Below, in pieces: positions 42,846 to 52,075 of a DNA stretch of 64,000 bases. The DNA is taken from contig JAGAKF010000078.1 of the NCBI GenBank assembly GCA_017625835.1, positions 1 through 64,000 of the forward strand. Reading direction: 5' to 3'. The stretch's first letter is position 1. The number at the start of each line of letters is the position of its first letter. The translations under genes and the position numbers were made by a program. The notes beneath the pieces were generated by a model. The model was not told the DNA's origin. It ran no database searches and worked only from the letters and a program-made list of their open reading frames with translations. The stretch comes from Clostridia bacterium (GTDB lineage Bacteria > Bacillota > Clostridia > Oscillospirales > Acutalibacteraceae).

Positions 42846-44327
42846 ATGGCTGATAAATCAACAACCATGAAAAAATACATGAAAAAATCAGAAATTGCCA
42901 CGTTCGGCATCGGTCTTTTCGGCGTTGCACTTATGACCGGTTGGATGCCTGACTACACGGCTACGTTCTTCGCTGACTTTGCTTTCAAGGGCAAAGGCTT
43001 CGACGCTGACGCTATGTCAAACGCAATTTCAATCGTTTTCCTCGTCGCAGGTATCGTCGGCGCTGTATGCGAGCTTGTAATCGGTTACCTTGTCGACAAC
43101 ACTCGTACAAAACTCGGTAAGGTTAAGCCGTGGATCGGTTTCGGCGTTGTTCCGCTTGCTTTGATTTCCTTGCTCGTTTTCGTTGCTCCGAATACTAACA
43201 ATCAGACTCTTGCTATCATCTGGATGTTTGTCATCTATTCGCTTTACACGGCATTCAGCTGTGCTGTTGAAAGCCCGAGCAACTGCTTCGGTTCTCTCTG
43301 CTCCCCTAACCCGTCAGAAAGATCAACTGCGATTTCAATCGCAAGCTTCCTTCGTTCTGTCGGCCAAAGCGGCGGTATGGTTGTTATCCTCGTTGTCGGT
43401 CTTATAATGAAAGCTGCTATGGGTGAGCAGCAGTACAAAAATGCTGAGGCTCAGGGTCTCGACCTTCTTATTGCGACGGCAGTATGTGCGCTCGGCCTTA
43501 TTCTCTTTGTTATGATTTTCTTCACGAACAACCAGGAAAGAGTTCCGTTCACTCAGGAAAAAGTTTCACTTAAGGATGCCGTTAAGGTTGTTTTTACCCA
43601 CAAAAATCTTCTTATGGTTTCGCTTACAAAGCTCACAGGCTTCGGCCGCGGAGTTTACGGTACGGTTTCTCTTTACATAGCGATTTACCTTCTGGGTTCA
43701 AAGGATCTCAAGCTCGCTCTCCTTCTCCCTATGGGTATCGGAACCGCTGTCGGCACGCTTCTTGTAAACCTCGTTCTTAAAAAGTTTTCAACCAAGAAAA
43801 CATTTATCCTCTTCTGCGTTTACGGTGCATCTTCACTTTCAATTCTTTTCCTTGTTTCAAAGGGAATCGGATTCAACAGCGGACTTATCATTCCGTTCCT
43901 TATCCTTAATTTCTTCTGCGGTCTTCAGCATGGCAACACAAACGTTACTCCTAACATTATGATTGCGGACTGTGTTGACGAAATTGAATACAAAACAGGA
44001 AAACGTCAGGAAGGTCTTGCTTACGCAGGTTACGGACTTTTCTCCAAGGTTGCTTCCGCATTTACAAAGGCTCTCGGCCCGTGGCTTCTTTACACTTGGT
44101 CGGGTTACCTCGCTTCAACAGATGCAAACGTTGCATATGCGGTACAGAGCGACGCAACTCTCAACAAAATTCTGATGATCTACACAATCATTCCCGCATT
44201 CTTTGTTGTTCTTCAGGCGGTGCCGATTTTCTTCTACGATATGGTCGGTGAAAAGAAAGAAAATATTACAAAGGCACTCATCGAACGCCGTGAACAAAAT
44301 TCTTCAGAACTGACTAAGGAGGCGTAA
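42846..44327 (+). CDS. GPH-family glycoside/cation symporter (MFS superfamily)
   Basis: 493 residues with twelve membrane segments. The N-terminal part has the GPH signature DNTRTKLGKVKPWI after segment 2, and CVDEIEYKTGKRQEGLAYAGYGLFSKVASAFTKALGPW between later segments. GPH transporters bring in melibiose, lactose, raffinose, pentosides or glucuronides with Na+ or H+. The exact sugar cannot be told. A cytoplasmic GH36 alpha-galactosidase at 36055 and other cytoplasmic glycosidases would fit an oligosaccharide importer. It is followed two bases later by a gene for an exported protein. Confidence 0.93.
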   Translation: MADKSTTMKKYMKKSEIATFGIGLFGVALMTGWMPDYTATFFADFAFKGKGFDADAMSNAISIVFLVAGIVGAVCELVIGYLVDNTRTKLGKVKPWIGFGVVPLALISLLVFVAPNTNNQTLAIIWMFVIYSLYTAFSCAVESPSNCFGSLCSPNPSERSTAISIASFLRSVGQSGGMVVILVVGLIMKAAMGEQQYKNAEAQGLDLLIATAVCALGLILFVMIFFTNNQERVPFTQEKVSLKDAVKVVFTHKNLLMVSLTKLTGFGRGVYGTVSLYIAIYLLGSKDLKLALLLPMGIGTAVGTLLVNLVLKKFSTKKTFILFCVYGASSLSILFLVSKGIGFNSGLIIPFLILNFFCGLQHGNTNVTPNIMIADCVDEIEYKTGKRQEGLAYAGYGLFSKVASAFTKALGPWLLYTWSGYLASTDANVAYAVQSDATLNKILMIYTIIPAFFVVLQAVPIFFYDMVGEKKENITKALIERREQNSSELTKEA

Positions 44328-44329
44328 TT

Positions 44330-45253
44330 ATGAAAACTGACAAAAAAGCTTTTAACACAAAAACATATGCCATTGTGGTTTTCTTCGTTGTTGCGGCACT
44401 CCTTGCAACAATTACCGCTGTTACCTTCAGCAGCAGATACAACGGCTTCAACCCCGATAAAGTTGCAGTTGCCTACGTTGAAAGTATCGTAAACCGCGGT
44501 GACGGATATAATGCATACAAAAACGCACTTATCAGCAAGAACTACAAGTACGGAGATTACATCCGCGAATATTATATGTATCCCGTAATTTATGCTGAAT
44601 GCGACTATGCACCGGGCGACGACACAAAAGATATGAAGGGCTATAATGACGAAAGCTATATGTCCGATAAAACAAAAAATGACGACGGTACGCTTGCCGG
44701 TCAGGTTATTGACAAAATGTATCCTTTTTACGTAAGCCTCATCCAACAGAATAACGGTTGGGACAAATATGACGTCATTTTCAACAAATATTTCAAAAAG
44801 CTCGTTGAAGTACGTAAAAGCATTTTCGGCGACAATTATATGACCGATGAAATTATGTTCACCGCTCTTGAAGCAAACGTTGCATCTTACGGCGATTCAC
44901 TTACTGGTACAGAAGAAGTCATCGACGAGAATACAGGACTTAAAACAGGAGAAAAGACAGTCGGTCTTTACGAGGAGAAATTCGGCGATAATTACAAAAT
45001 CACTTATGAAGCTGATCAGGTATCTGAATACAAGAATGTTGACGGATACAAGAAATCTCTTGACGAAAAGACTCTTGAAACATACAAAATCTCTCTTGAT
45101 GACATAAATGCCGCAGCAGCTGTGTCCGTCAAAATCAATGTGGCAGACAAGACAGTCGGCGGAATCAGCGTAAACGTTGTAAAAATCGGCAACACGTGGT
45201 ACGTCGACAACTTCAACACACATACAGAAAAGCTTTATACAATTGTAAAATAA
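44330..45253 (+). CDS. Membrane-anchored extracytoplasmic protein, partner of the GPH symporter
   Basis: No family is recognised. 307 residues with an N-terminal anchor at about 13-33 (AIVVFFVVAALLATITAVTF) and the remaining 270 outside. That part is rich in Tyr, Asp and Lys and has no Cys other than one near residue 85. The gene starts 2 bp after the symporter stop codon with AAGGAGG spanning the junction, so translation is tightly coupled. A role in binding the transported sugar or assisting the symporter is inference. The terminator at 45256 ends the two-gene unit. Confidence 0.85.
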   Translation: MKTDKKAFNTKTYAIVVFFVVAALLATITAVTFSSRYNGFNPDKVAVAYVESIVNRGDGYNAYKNALISKNYKYGDYIREYYMYPVIYAECDYAPGDDTKDMKGYNDESYMSDKTKNDDGTLAGQVIDKMYPFYVSLIQQNNGWDKYDVIFNKYFKKLVEVRKSIFGDNYMTDEIMFTALEANVASYGDSLTGTEEVIDENTGLKTGEKTVGLYEEKFGDNYKITYEADQVSEYKNVDGYKKSLDEKTLETYKISLDDINAAAAVSVKINVADKTVGGISVNVVKIGNTWYVDNFNTHTEKLYTIVK

Positions 45254-45255
45254 GC

Positions 45256-45287
45256 AAAAAGGTGGATAAACTCCACCTTTTTCTTTT
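45256..45287. terminator. Bidirectional terminator after the symporter unit
   Basis: AAAAAGGTGGA and TCCACCTTTTT pair around TAAAC, followed by CTTTTATT on the plus strand. On the minus strand TTTTTGCTTATTTT follows, so it also serves the gene ending at 45302. Confidence 0.9.
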
Positions 45288-45301
45288 ATTAAAAAATTAT
45301 T

Positions 45302-46174
45302 TCATTCGTAAGGATGCTCCGTTGCCCATTTTTCTGAACCTTTTGCATATCCGTATCTAAAAATATATTCAGCATATTCAGGATCATAAGTATCGCATCC
45401 TATGAGACGATCAGAGGCATAATCATTTACATAATCCCAATAATCTTCCGAATAACCGATTTCAGTATCAAATAGTTTCTTTGTGCTGAACGTTCTGTCA
45501 TTTAAGGTAATTTCAGTTATAGTAATCCATTCCTGACGTGCATAAACCTTAAGAATCCCCTTACCTAACAGAGGAACATAAAGAGAACTGTAACGTGCTG
45601 AGACCGAATCTATGTATTCGATCCGACCATCACGGTAGGTATAAAAATGAAATTTAAAATCACCTTCAAATGTACCGGACATTATGATGAGTTCATACAT
45701 TCCATTATTATCCATATCATAGATATAGTACCAAACCAGATCAAGTGTTTCCAGCATTTGCTTCACATAGGCATTAAGCACTGCTTCGCTGTCATTTGTG
45801 TTTCTTGTTGTGGTAGTAGTCACTTCTTTAATCGTTTCATTAGCAGTTTTTGTTGTTGCTGCCTGATTTGCATTCTTAGTAGCTGAGTGACTTTGTGATA
45901 CTGTCTGAAGCATCGAAGGAACTTCCTCTGTTGTTGATGGCATCCCGATATTTTCTGTTGTTTCTTTTTCGCTTCTGTTAAAAAATTTTCCGAGAGCAAC
46001 CCCGACAGTTGCAGTCACAACAAATATAAACGCAAGAAGAACCGCAACTATAGATACCAGTCTCTTGTTACCTTTTTTATTATGTACTTCCTGTTCCTTT
46101 GTAAATTTTGTCATACAGTACGGACAGAATCCACTTTCATCCGGAAGATTTTTACCACAACTTTTACAAATCAT
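45302..46174 (-). CDS. Zinc-ribbon membrane protein with an extracellular Asp/Asn-rich domain, in operon with a Ser/Thr kinase
   Basis: 290 residues. Residues 1-25 form a zinc ribbon (CKSCGKNL ... CPYC). One membrane segment lies at about 39-60, a Thr/Ser/Asn-rich linker at 70-130, and an outer domain at 130-290. That domain contains VWYYIYDMDNNGMYELIIMSG, a pattern like the FG-GAP or EF-hand-type DxDxNG calcium repeats seen in many gut Firmicutes proteins. The cytoplasmic ribbon and outer sensor-like domain suggest a signal across the membrane. It starts 13 bp after the kinase gene and is likely co-transcribed. Function is unknown. Confidence 0.82.
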   Translation of the reverse strand: MICKSCGKNLPDESGFCPYCMTKFTKEQEVHNKKGNKRLVSIVAVLLAFIFVVTATVGVALGKFFNRSEKETTENIGMPSTTEEVPSMLQTVSQSHSATKNANQAATTKTANETIKEVTTTTTRNTNDSEAVLNAYVKQMLETLDLVWYYIYDMDNNGMYELIIMSGTFEGDFKFHFYTYRDGRIEYIDSVSARYSSLYVPLLGKGILKVYARQEWITITEITLNDRTFSTKKLFDTEIGYSEDYWDYVNDYASDRLIGCDTYDPEYAEYIFRYGYAKGSEKWATEHPYE

Positions 46175-46187
46175 TTAACTTCCACCT

Positions 46188-46889
46188 TTACAGTTTACGG
46201 TACAGCTCCATAGCTGACACATAACGTTTTTCAGGATCAACATTGATGCACTTGCGTATTATTTTTCCTGATTTACCTTTGTATATTTTTGTTGTCGGGT
46301 GTTCCCCTGTAAGCATGACGTTCATCAGCACACCCATTGCAAAAATGTCCGTTCTTGCATCACTTTGATTTACTCCATATTGTTCGGGAGCCGCAAAGCC
46401 TGCAGTCCCTACAAAAGAAGTATCTGTAGGCTGATAATGCTTATAAATCCTTGCGGCATCAAAATCAATCAGTTTAACTGTACCATAGGCATCAATCATA
46501 ATATTTTCCGGTTTAATGTCTCTATGAATTATATTAAACCGATGAAGAACATCCAAGGCAAGTGCAACCGCTTTACAAACAGCCCTTGCCCCCTTTTCAT
46601 TATACAATCCATTTTCGAGAACCTGAGCTACAGATATTCCGTCAATATACTCCTCTATGACTGAAAATCCGTCTTCTCGCTTGATAATACCCAGTACCGA
46701 GGGCAGGTTTTCATGATTTATTTGACTGAGCATTTCGTATATTTCCAAATTTTTAGTTGTATTAATCCTTACAACCTTTTTATCAAGGCGGTTATGACGC
46801 AAGACAACGGCACAACTGTTTTCCTTCTTGCTTAGTGCCTTTACAAAAGAAAACTGCTCATCAACAATTCTTTCAAGCTCATTTGTCAA
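46188..46889 (-). CDS. Minimal Hanks-type Ser/Thr protein kinase, soluble
   Basis: 233 residues, only the catalytic domain, with no membrane or PASTA part. Visible elements: VAIK-like lysine (Lys38 in KKVVRI), HRDIKPENI (Asp124 catalytic base), metal site DFD (142-144) in place of DFG, activation loop end GTAGFAAPEQYG, and the DIFAMGVLMNVMLTG helix. The Gly-rich loop is degenerate (KALSKKENSC). The start is TTG 46889, 8 bases after GGGAGG; the longer frame to 46952 runs into the promoter. Transcribed with the zinc-ribbon gene from its own promoter. No phosphatase (PP2C) is nearby. Confidence 0.9.
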   Translation of the reverse strand: MTNELERIVDEQFSFVKALSKKENSCAVVLRHNRLDKKVVRINTTKNLEIYEMLSQINHENLPSVLGIIKREDGFSVIEEYIDGISVAQVLENGLYNEKGARAVCKAVALALDVLHRFNIIHRDIKPENIMIDAYGTVKLIDFDAARIYKHYQPTDTSFVGTAGFAAPEQYGVNQSDARTDIFAMGVLMNVMLTGEHPTTKIYKGKSGKIIRKCINVDPEKRYVSAMELYRKL

Positions 46890-46916
46890 AATCTGCACCT
46901 CCCAAAAAACAATATC

Positions 46917-46945
46917 AATATATCCCAAAATGACAAATACGTCAA
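46917..46945 (-). promoter_or_regulatory. Promoter of the kinase/zinc-ribbon operon
   Basis: On the minus strand TTGACG (46945-46940) and TATATT (46922-46917) are 17 bp apart, about 28 bp before the TTG start. Confidence 0.75.
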
Positions 46946-46954
46946 TAGACAAAC

Positions 46955-46991
46955 AACAGAGGATATGGCTTTTTTCAGCCCATCCTCTGTT
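46955..46991 (-). terminator. Terminator-like hairpin after the PH/SHOCT gene
   Basis: AACAGAGGAT...GGCT pairs with AGCC...ATCCTCTGTT, leaving a small internal bulge. The stop codon of the 47001-48263 gene is about 10 bp upstream. The T tract on the minus strand is weak (TTTGTCTATT). Confidence 0.65.
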
Positions 46992-47000
46992 TACACCCTT

Positions 47001-48263
47001 TTAAATCTTTGCAAGAAGATCTGCTTTTTTAATGTTGAATTCTTCCTCGGAAATTATGCCAAGATCACACATTTCCTTTAGTTTACGGATCTGCTCAACA
47101 GGGTCAACTGCTGTCTGCTGAACAACAACCTGAGGTTGTGACGCAGAAACTTTTAATGCTTTTCTGCACTGGTGATAAACAGCAACAACCCTTTCTGCTT
47201 CAACCTTATAAAGGGTATTAATTCTGCTTATTGAACCTGCAACAGAAATCACAAGATTACAAGTTTTCGTCAAAGAGGTAAGTGCGCTTTCAATAAGGAA
47301 TCCTGTAAGATCGCTACTGTTCGAATTCTGCTCTGTAGAAGCTGAAGTGATATCATCATAATAAAACTGCTTAACATTAGCCGTCATTCCGAAAGCCTCT
47401 CTATCCATAATGATTATCTGCTTGTCTGTGCAGACGATATAGTCCTTAGCTGAAAGTGAATCCAGTCCCCAAGCGAAATATAACATCAGTTCATCTTCAA
47501 ACACCATATATTTTTTGACTTCCTGCAAAACTTTTTCGCCGATTTTCTCCTTAATTATCGCATCAGTATCTTCGTCCGTGATTTCAAAGTCACAGTTGCC
47601 TATTCTTTCGAAATATTCTGTAAGGGTGATAAAATCTTCCTTAACTGATTTGTTGGTTTTGAAGGTAGCAAGAATATTTTCATCGCATTTAAAAACTGAT
47701 TCGGTTTCACCCAACTCAAAAACGAACTTGCTTATTTCGGAACAGTCAACCGAAGATTTAGCAAAATATTTTCTATCTTCTTCAAGCGAAACAGAAAAAT
47801 ACAATTTGTTCTCAGTAATAAGAATTTCCTGTTTCTCACTTGAACGGATATAAATCAACGGAACTTCCGTTTCCTCGTAATCTGTCCTGCCCTTTTTGAA
47901 TTTTTCAAGCCTTTTTGCATCTATGTACGGATACATTGAAATATGGCTGTTCCCGACACTGTTTGCAGGCATAAGGATTTTATCGTAGAACAATTTTGTA
48001 AAATCCTGTAATTCCTTTCCGCCAGTCTTTTCAAAAACGCTTTCTTCATTGCTGTAGCTTTTGATAGAAGCTACAATTTCTTCCGCTTTCGTTATAGCTT
48101 TTTCTTTCATTTCAGCATCATAAGCAGCTTGTTCCGCTTTTTTCTGCTCGTGCTTCGCCTTTGCTTCCCCCATCGCTGTTTTCATACCGTTTGATGCTGA
48201 ATCAACTGCACCTTTAGCTTTGGAAATCAAATCGTTTTTATTGATTTTGTCAAATAAACCCAT
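47001..48263 (-). CDS. PH-like/SHOCT-domain cytoplasmic protein
   Basis: 420 residues. The N-terminal 55 residues form a charged Ala/Lys/Glu-rich helix (AMGEAKAKHEQKKAEQAAYDA). A central bacterial PH-like domain lies at about 235-360 (EDELMLYFAWGLDSLSAKDYIVCTDKQIIIM, then QFYYDDITSASTEQ). It ends in a SHOCT motif (about 385-420: DPVEQIRKLKEMCDLGIISEEEFNIKKADLL). SHOCT is a short oligomerisation domain often joined to PH-like modules. It lies between the kinase unit and the divergent HTH gene and may be a target or partner of the kinase. Its GGAGG precedes the ATG. No catalytic motif is seen. Confidence 0.85.
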   Translation of the reverse strand: MGLFDKINKNDLISKAKGAVDSASNGMKTAMGEAKAKHEQKKAEQAAYDAEMKEKAITKAEEIVASIKSYSNEESVFEKTGGKELQDFTKLFYDKILMPANSVGNSHISMYPYIDAKRLEKFKKGRTDYEETEVPLIYIRSSEKQEILITENKLYFSVSLEEDRKYFAKSSVDCSEISKFVFELGETESVFKCDENILATFKTNKSVKEDFITLTEYFERIGNCDFEITDEDTDAIIKEKIGEKVLQEVKKYMVFEDELMLYFAWGLDSLSAKDYIVCTDKQIIIMDREAFGMTANVKQFYYDDITSASTEQNSNSSDLTGFLIESALTSLTKTCNLVISVAGSISRINTLYKVEAERVVAVYHQCRKALKVSASQPQVVVQQTAVDPVEQIRKLKEMCDLGIISEEEFNIKKADLLAKI

Positions 48264-48433
48264 TTTTATACCTCCGTTAAATCATTTTATAAGTACACTG
48301 CAAGTATTTTACACCGTCAACTGTTACCTTGTCCTATGCAAATTGCATAATTTTATTCTTTCATAAATTTAGCTTGACAAACAAATTTTTATCTGTCAGA
48401 ATCGTAACATATATAAAGAATAGGGAGAGTATT

Positions 48434-48859
48434 ATGTTTACAAAAACTACGGGCGAACTTATGGACGAGCTTATGCAGTCTCACAGCTTTTCTGAATATT
48501 ATAAAGAAAACAGTTGCCACTTTATCAATGATGATCTGCACATTTATCTTTCTAAGCTATTAGATAAATTCGAACTTACAAAAACTGATGTTATCAGAAA
48601 ATCTGAACTCAGTGAAGTATACGGATACCAGATTTTTTCCGGACATCGCAAGCCTTCAAGAGATTCCCTTCTTTGCATATGCATTGCAATGCAACTTTCT
48701 TTAAACGAGATACAGTCTATTCTTAAAGTCGCCGGGCTTGCTGTTCTTTATCCCAAAAATGAGCGTGATTCACTCATTATAATTGGAATTAACAATCATC
48801 ATTCGGTTGCAGAAATCAACACTGATCTTTACGACAACAAGTTCGATACCCTCAACTGA
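48434..48859 (+). CDS. XRE-like HTH protein, divergent from the kinase cluster
   Basis: 141 residues. A helix-turn-helix region spans about 35-95: LSKLLDKFELTKTDVIRKSELSEVYGYQIFSGHRKPSRDSLLCICIAMQLSLNEIQSILKVAG, read as an XRE-type fold. The N-terminal 33 residues and the hydrophilic end (ERDSLIIIGINNHHSVAEINTDLYD) are unlike classic repressors. ATG 48434 has GGGAGAG upstream; a longer frame to 48329 has none. TTGACA at 48374-48379 with a weak CAGAAT (48397-48402) is a possible promoter. HTH proteins of this kind are seen next to small kinases in other Firmicutes, as I recall, so it may be phosphorylated. That link is inference. Confidence 0.85.
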   Translation: MFTKTTGELMDELMQSHSFSEYYKENSCHFINDDLHIYLSKLLDKFELTKTDVIRKSELSEVYGYQIFSGHRKPSRDSLLCICIAMQLSLNEIQSILKVAGLAVLYPKNERDSLIIIGINNHHSVAEINTDLYDNKFDTLN

Positions 48860-48897
48860 ATCCTCAACAGTAAAACGACCTATTATGGAGGCAGATT

Positions 48898-50046
48898 ATG
48901 TTGGAAATCAAAGAATACATTTATAAAATATTTGAAAATAAAGTTCTGAAGGCTGTTATAAGCAAGCCCGTAACCAAACAGGCTGAATTCAAGAAAATCA
49001 CGGTAAACCTTATGCCGAAGTACTATCAGATTGCCAAGTACACCGAGAAGCAGGTTTTCCACGAAAACATTCCGTCTGAAAAAATTGCGGAGCGTTGCCT
49101 TGAAATTATGGACGGCAATTACCTTCAATTCAACGCCTGGACGGAAGAAAAAGAAATCTTTATAACCGTTTCCAAAAAAGGCAAGATTTTTTATAAAGAG
49201 AAGCGTAATTCTTCTGCCGCACCCTGCCCTGCTTCAATCGAACACAACAGAAAAAAGCAGTACATTCTTTCCGAAGGCGAAATCATCGAGCCGCTTATCG
49301 ATATGGGCATTTTCACAAAAGAAGGAAAAGTCGTTCAGTCTATGTACGATAAATACAAGCAGATCAACCGATTCATAGAGATTATCGACGATTCGATACG
49401 GCAGCATAATTACGAAAAACTTAACATCATCGACTTCGGCTGCGGTAAATCTTACCTGACGTTTATTGTTTATTACTACCTTACCGTTATCAGGAAGATT
49501 GATGCGACGATAATCGGGCTTGACCTTAAGAAAGACGTTATTGAAAAATGCAACAAAGCGGCGCAGAAATACGGATATGAAAATCTTCGCTTCGAGCTTG
49601 GAGACATCAACGGTTACAAATGTCCGTTTGACGTCGATATGGTGATTACGCTTCACGCGTGTGACACCGCAACTGACTTTGCACTTTACAATGCAATCAA
49701 CTGGAATGCAAAGATGATTTTTTCCGTTCCCTGCTGTCAGCACGAGCTCAACTCGCAGATTGAAACCGAAAACCTTTCTCTTCTCACCCGATACGGTATT
49801 ATTCAGGAAAGATTTTCCGCCCTGCTTACCGACTCGATAAGAGGAAACCTGCTTGAATACTGCGGATATAAAACCCAGCTTCTGGAATTCATTGACTTTG
49901 CACACACGCCGAAAAATATTCTCATTCGTGCAAACCTGAAGCAGAATCCGTCAAAGGTATCAAAAGAAAAAGCTCTCCGCGAAGTGCAGAAAGCTATCGA
50001 TGAATTTAACGTAAGCCCCACGCTTTACAACCTTTTAATCAGATAA
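48898..50046 (+). CDS. SAM-dependent methyltransferase, class I, target unknown
   Basis: 382 residues. The N-terminal region of about 150 residues precedes a Rossmann methyltransferase with motif I IIDFGCGKSYLTFIVYYYL (about 180), motif II IIGLDLKKDVIEKC, and DMVITLHACDTATDFALYNAI, then SVPCCQHELNSQI. The last two pieces match the Methyltransf_32 type (CDTATD, PCCQ), which includes eukaryotic GSTCD-like proteins and many bacterial homologues of unsettled target, possibly RNA. GGAGGC precedes the ATG. It lies 38 bp after the HTH gene and ends at a strong terminator. The target cannot be predicted. Confidence 0.9.
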   Translation: MLEIKEYIYKIFENKVLKAVISKPVTKQAEFKKITVNLMPKYYQIAKYTEKQVFHENIPSEKIAERCLEIMDGNYLQFNAWTEEKEIFITVSKKGKIFYKEKRNSSAAPCPASIEHNRKKQYILSEGEIIEPLIDMGIFTKEGKVVQSMYDKYKQINRFIEIIDDSIRQHNYEKLNIIDFGCGKSYLTFIVYYYLTVIRKIDATIIGLDLKKDVIEKCNKAAQKYGYENLRFELGDINGYKCPFDVDMVITLHACDTATDFALYNAINWNAKMIFSVPCCQHELNSQIETENLSLLTRYGIIQERFSALLTDSIRGNLLEYCGYKTQLLEFIDFAHTPKNILIRANLKQNPSKVSKEKALREVQKAIDEFNVSPTLYNLLIR

Positions 50047-50052
50047 AAGTAA

Positions 50053-50088
50053 AAGTGCTGTCTTGTGAAAAGACAGCACTTATTTTTT
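50053..50088. terminator. Bidirectional terminator between the methyltransferase and the GH3 gene
   Basis: AAGTGCTGTCTT and AAGACAGCACTT form a 12-bp perfect stem with a GTGAA loop, then ATTTTTTATT on the plus strand. The complementary A-rich side ends the minus-strand GH3 gene. Confidence 0.9.
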
Positions 50089-52015
50089 ATTTCACAGCTT
50101 TGTATGTAAGACCGTATCCGCGCGCATAGACAGTTTTTGACGTGTACGCACCGTTTTTGAATTCAGGAATATTTACAGGGAGCTTACCTTTTGCTCCGAA
50201 AACGCCGAACGCAACTTCAACTCCTGCAATAATATTCGGCCCGTAGGCATTCTTCGAATCCGTAACTCCGCCAACGAGAGCCTGCGTCGGGTCAACCGTC
50301 GATCCCTTGCAACCGTAGACTGCAATTACCGCATCAGCCTTGGGATATGACTGTACGTCATACGGCTTGTCGACCGACTGGACAACCGTTGTTTTTCCGA
50401 GCGATTCTGCGTAATCCACAACTTTCAGCACGTACGAAGACTCCCAGCTTGCACCGTTCATTTTGCTTGCTTTGGTTATTTCGGAATTGATGATCATAAC
50501 ATCTGCCGACTTTATCCTGCTTTTGTATGTATCAAGCGTTGTCGAACTATTGAAACGTACAACCTCCATCTGTGCCGAAGACGGAATAAGCCCTGCTTCC
50601 TTCGCGCGGTTCCATCCCATAACCATCTGCGCTTTTTCATTATCATAAGGAACGAGCATCAGGACCTTATTGTTGTTCTTGAGCTTCAGCGGAAGAGTGT
50701 TGTTTTTATTCTGAATCACCGTAACGGCCGCAGCGGCAATTTCACGCTCTTTCTCTCTGTTTGCCTTGCAACCCACTGTCTTCAAAGCCTTATCGAGGCT
50801 GTAATTTTCTTCTTTCCAGGTCATTATGCCGTTGTCTGTTTTTACCTTGAGGATTCTTTCAACCGCATCGTTGATTCTCGACATCGGAATCTTGCCCTTG
50901 TTTACCGCGTCAACAACACCGTTGATTATCGCATCAAGGTTTTTAAGGTCGCCAAGGTCGCTTAATTCGCAGGGCATACAAATCATATCGACACCTGCAT
51001 TGATTGAATTTACAACCGCCTCAACAGGCTTCCATTTTGCCGTTATTCCTGCCATATTCATTGCATCGGTTACGACAATGCCTTTGAAGCCCATTTTCTT
51101 TTTGAGAAGGTTTGTGATTATATCGTCTGACATTGTTGCGGGCAAAGACTCTGCCTTTCCCGTTTTCTGCGATACGATTTTGTCCTTTTCAAGCTGAGGG
51201 TACAGAATGTGCGCAGTCATAATCATTTCGATTCCCTGCTTTATTGCAACCTCATAAGGTTTAAGCTCACATCCCTGCAGAACAGACAGTGATTTGTTTA
51301 CGCTCGGCAAGCCGTAGTGCGAATCCGTTGCCGTGTCTCCGTGCCCCGGGAAATGCTTTGCACATCCGATTACTCCGTATTCTTTCATTCCTTTGATACT
51401 TGCCGAGGCCATATTGCCGATTGCAACAGGATCATCACCGTAAGAACGAAGTCCGATTACAGGATTATTGGCATTGTTGTTGACATCCACGACGGGTGCA
51501 AGATTCGTATTGATTCCGAGAACGCTAAGCTCACTGCCGATAATCTGTCCCGCCATATATGAATAATTAGTATTGTTTGTTGCGCCGAGAGCCATATTGC
51601 CCGGGAGTGCCGTTCCTGTACCGAGGCGGTAAACCGAGCCACCCTCCTGGTCCGCACTGATAAACATCGGGATTCCGCCACCCTCTGTCGCCGCTTTCTG
51701 CATCTGTATTGTAAGCTCGTACGACTGCTGAGTTCCCGTAAGATTCTGTGCAAAATAAATTACGGCACCGAAATTATAGTCATTGAGTATTTTTTTGACC
51801 TGACTGTTCATAACTGTCAAGCCTTTGCGTTCGATTTTATCCGATGTGTTTTCGTCCCAATAACGAAAATCCACCATAAGCATCTGCACAACCTTGTTGC
51901 GCAAAGGCATATTTTCAACCGTCCATTTTATCGGATTTTTAACGGCAATCGGCAGCCACTGAAAAACCATTGAAAAAACCAATATCACCGACGAAATAAA
52001 CTTCATTATTGCCAT
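50087..52015 (-). CDS. GH3 beta-N-acetylhexosaminidase (NagZ-like), exported
   Basis: 642 residues. A hydrophobic N-terminus (about 4-25, ISSVILVFSMVFQWLPIAV) suggests export or anchoring. The GH3 barrel has ISADQEGGSVYRLG, the KHFPGHGDTATDSHYGLP motif whose His/Asp act in acid/base catalysis in NagZ-type enzymes, and VVTDAMNMAGI with the nucleophile Asp. A second, C-terminal GH3 domain follows from about 430. Its likely task is to release GlcNAc from muropeptides or other glycans outside. The ATG has GGCGGTGA upstream. A 213-bp palindrome lies in the upstream gap. Confidence 0.92.
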   Translation of the reverse strand: MAIMKFISSVILVFSMVFQWLPIAVKNPIKWTVENMPLRNKVVQMLMVDFRYWDENTSDKIERKGLTVMNSQVKKILNDYNFGAVIYFAQNLTGTQQSYELTIQMQKAATEGGGIPMFISADQEGGSVYRLGTGTALPGNMALGATNNTNYSYMAGQIIGSELSVLGINTNLAPVVDVNNNANNPVIGLRSYGDDPVAIGNMASASIKGMKEYGVIGCAKHFPGHGDTATDSHYGLPSVNKSLSVLQGCELKPYEVAIKQGIEMIMTAHILYPQLEKDKIVSQKTGKAESLPATMSDDIITNLLKKKMGFKGIVVTDAMNMAGITAKWKPVEAVVNSINAGVDMICMPCELSDLGDLKNLDAIINGVVDAVNKGKIPMSRINDAVERILKVKTDNGIMTWKEENYSLDKALKTVGCKANREKEREIAAAAVTVIQNKNNTLPLKLKNNNKVLMLVPYDNEKAQMVMGWNRAKEAGLIPSSAQMEVVRFNSSTTLDTYKSRIKSADVMIINSEITKASKMNGASWESSYVLKVVDYAESLGKTTVVQSVDKPYDVQSYPKADAVIAVYGCKGSTVDPTQALVGGVTDSKNAYGPNIIAGVEVAFGVFGAKGKLPVNIPEFKNGAYTSKTVYARGYGLTYKAVK

Positions 52016-52075
52016 AGTGTCACCGCCCTTTTATGTAAACAGTATACAACAATATCATTCTGACCGCAAGTAAAA

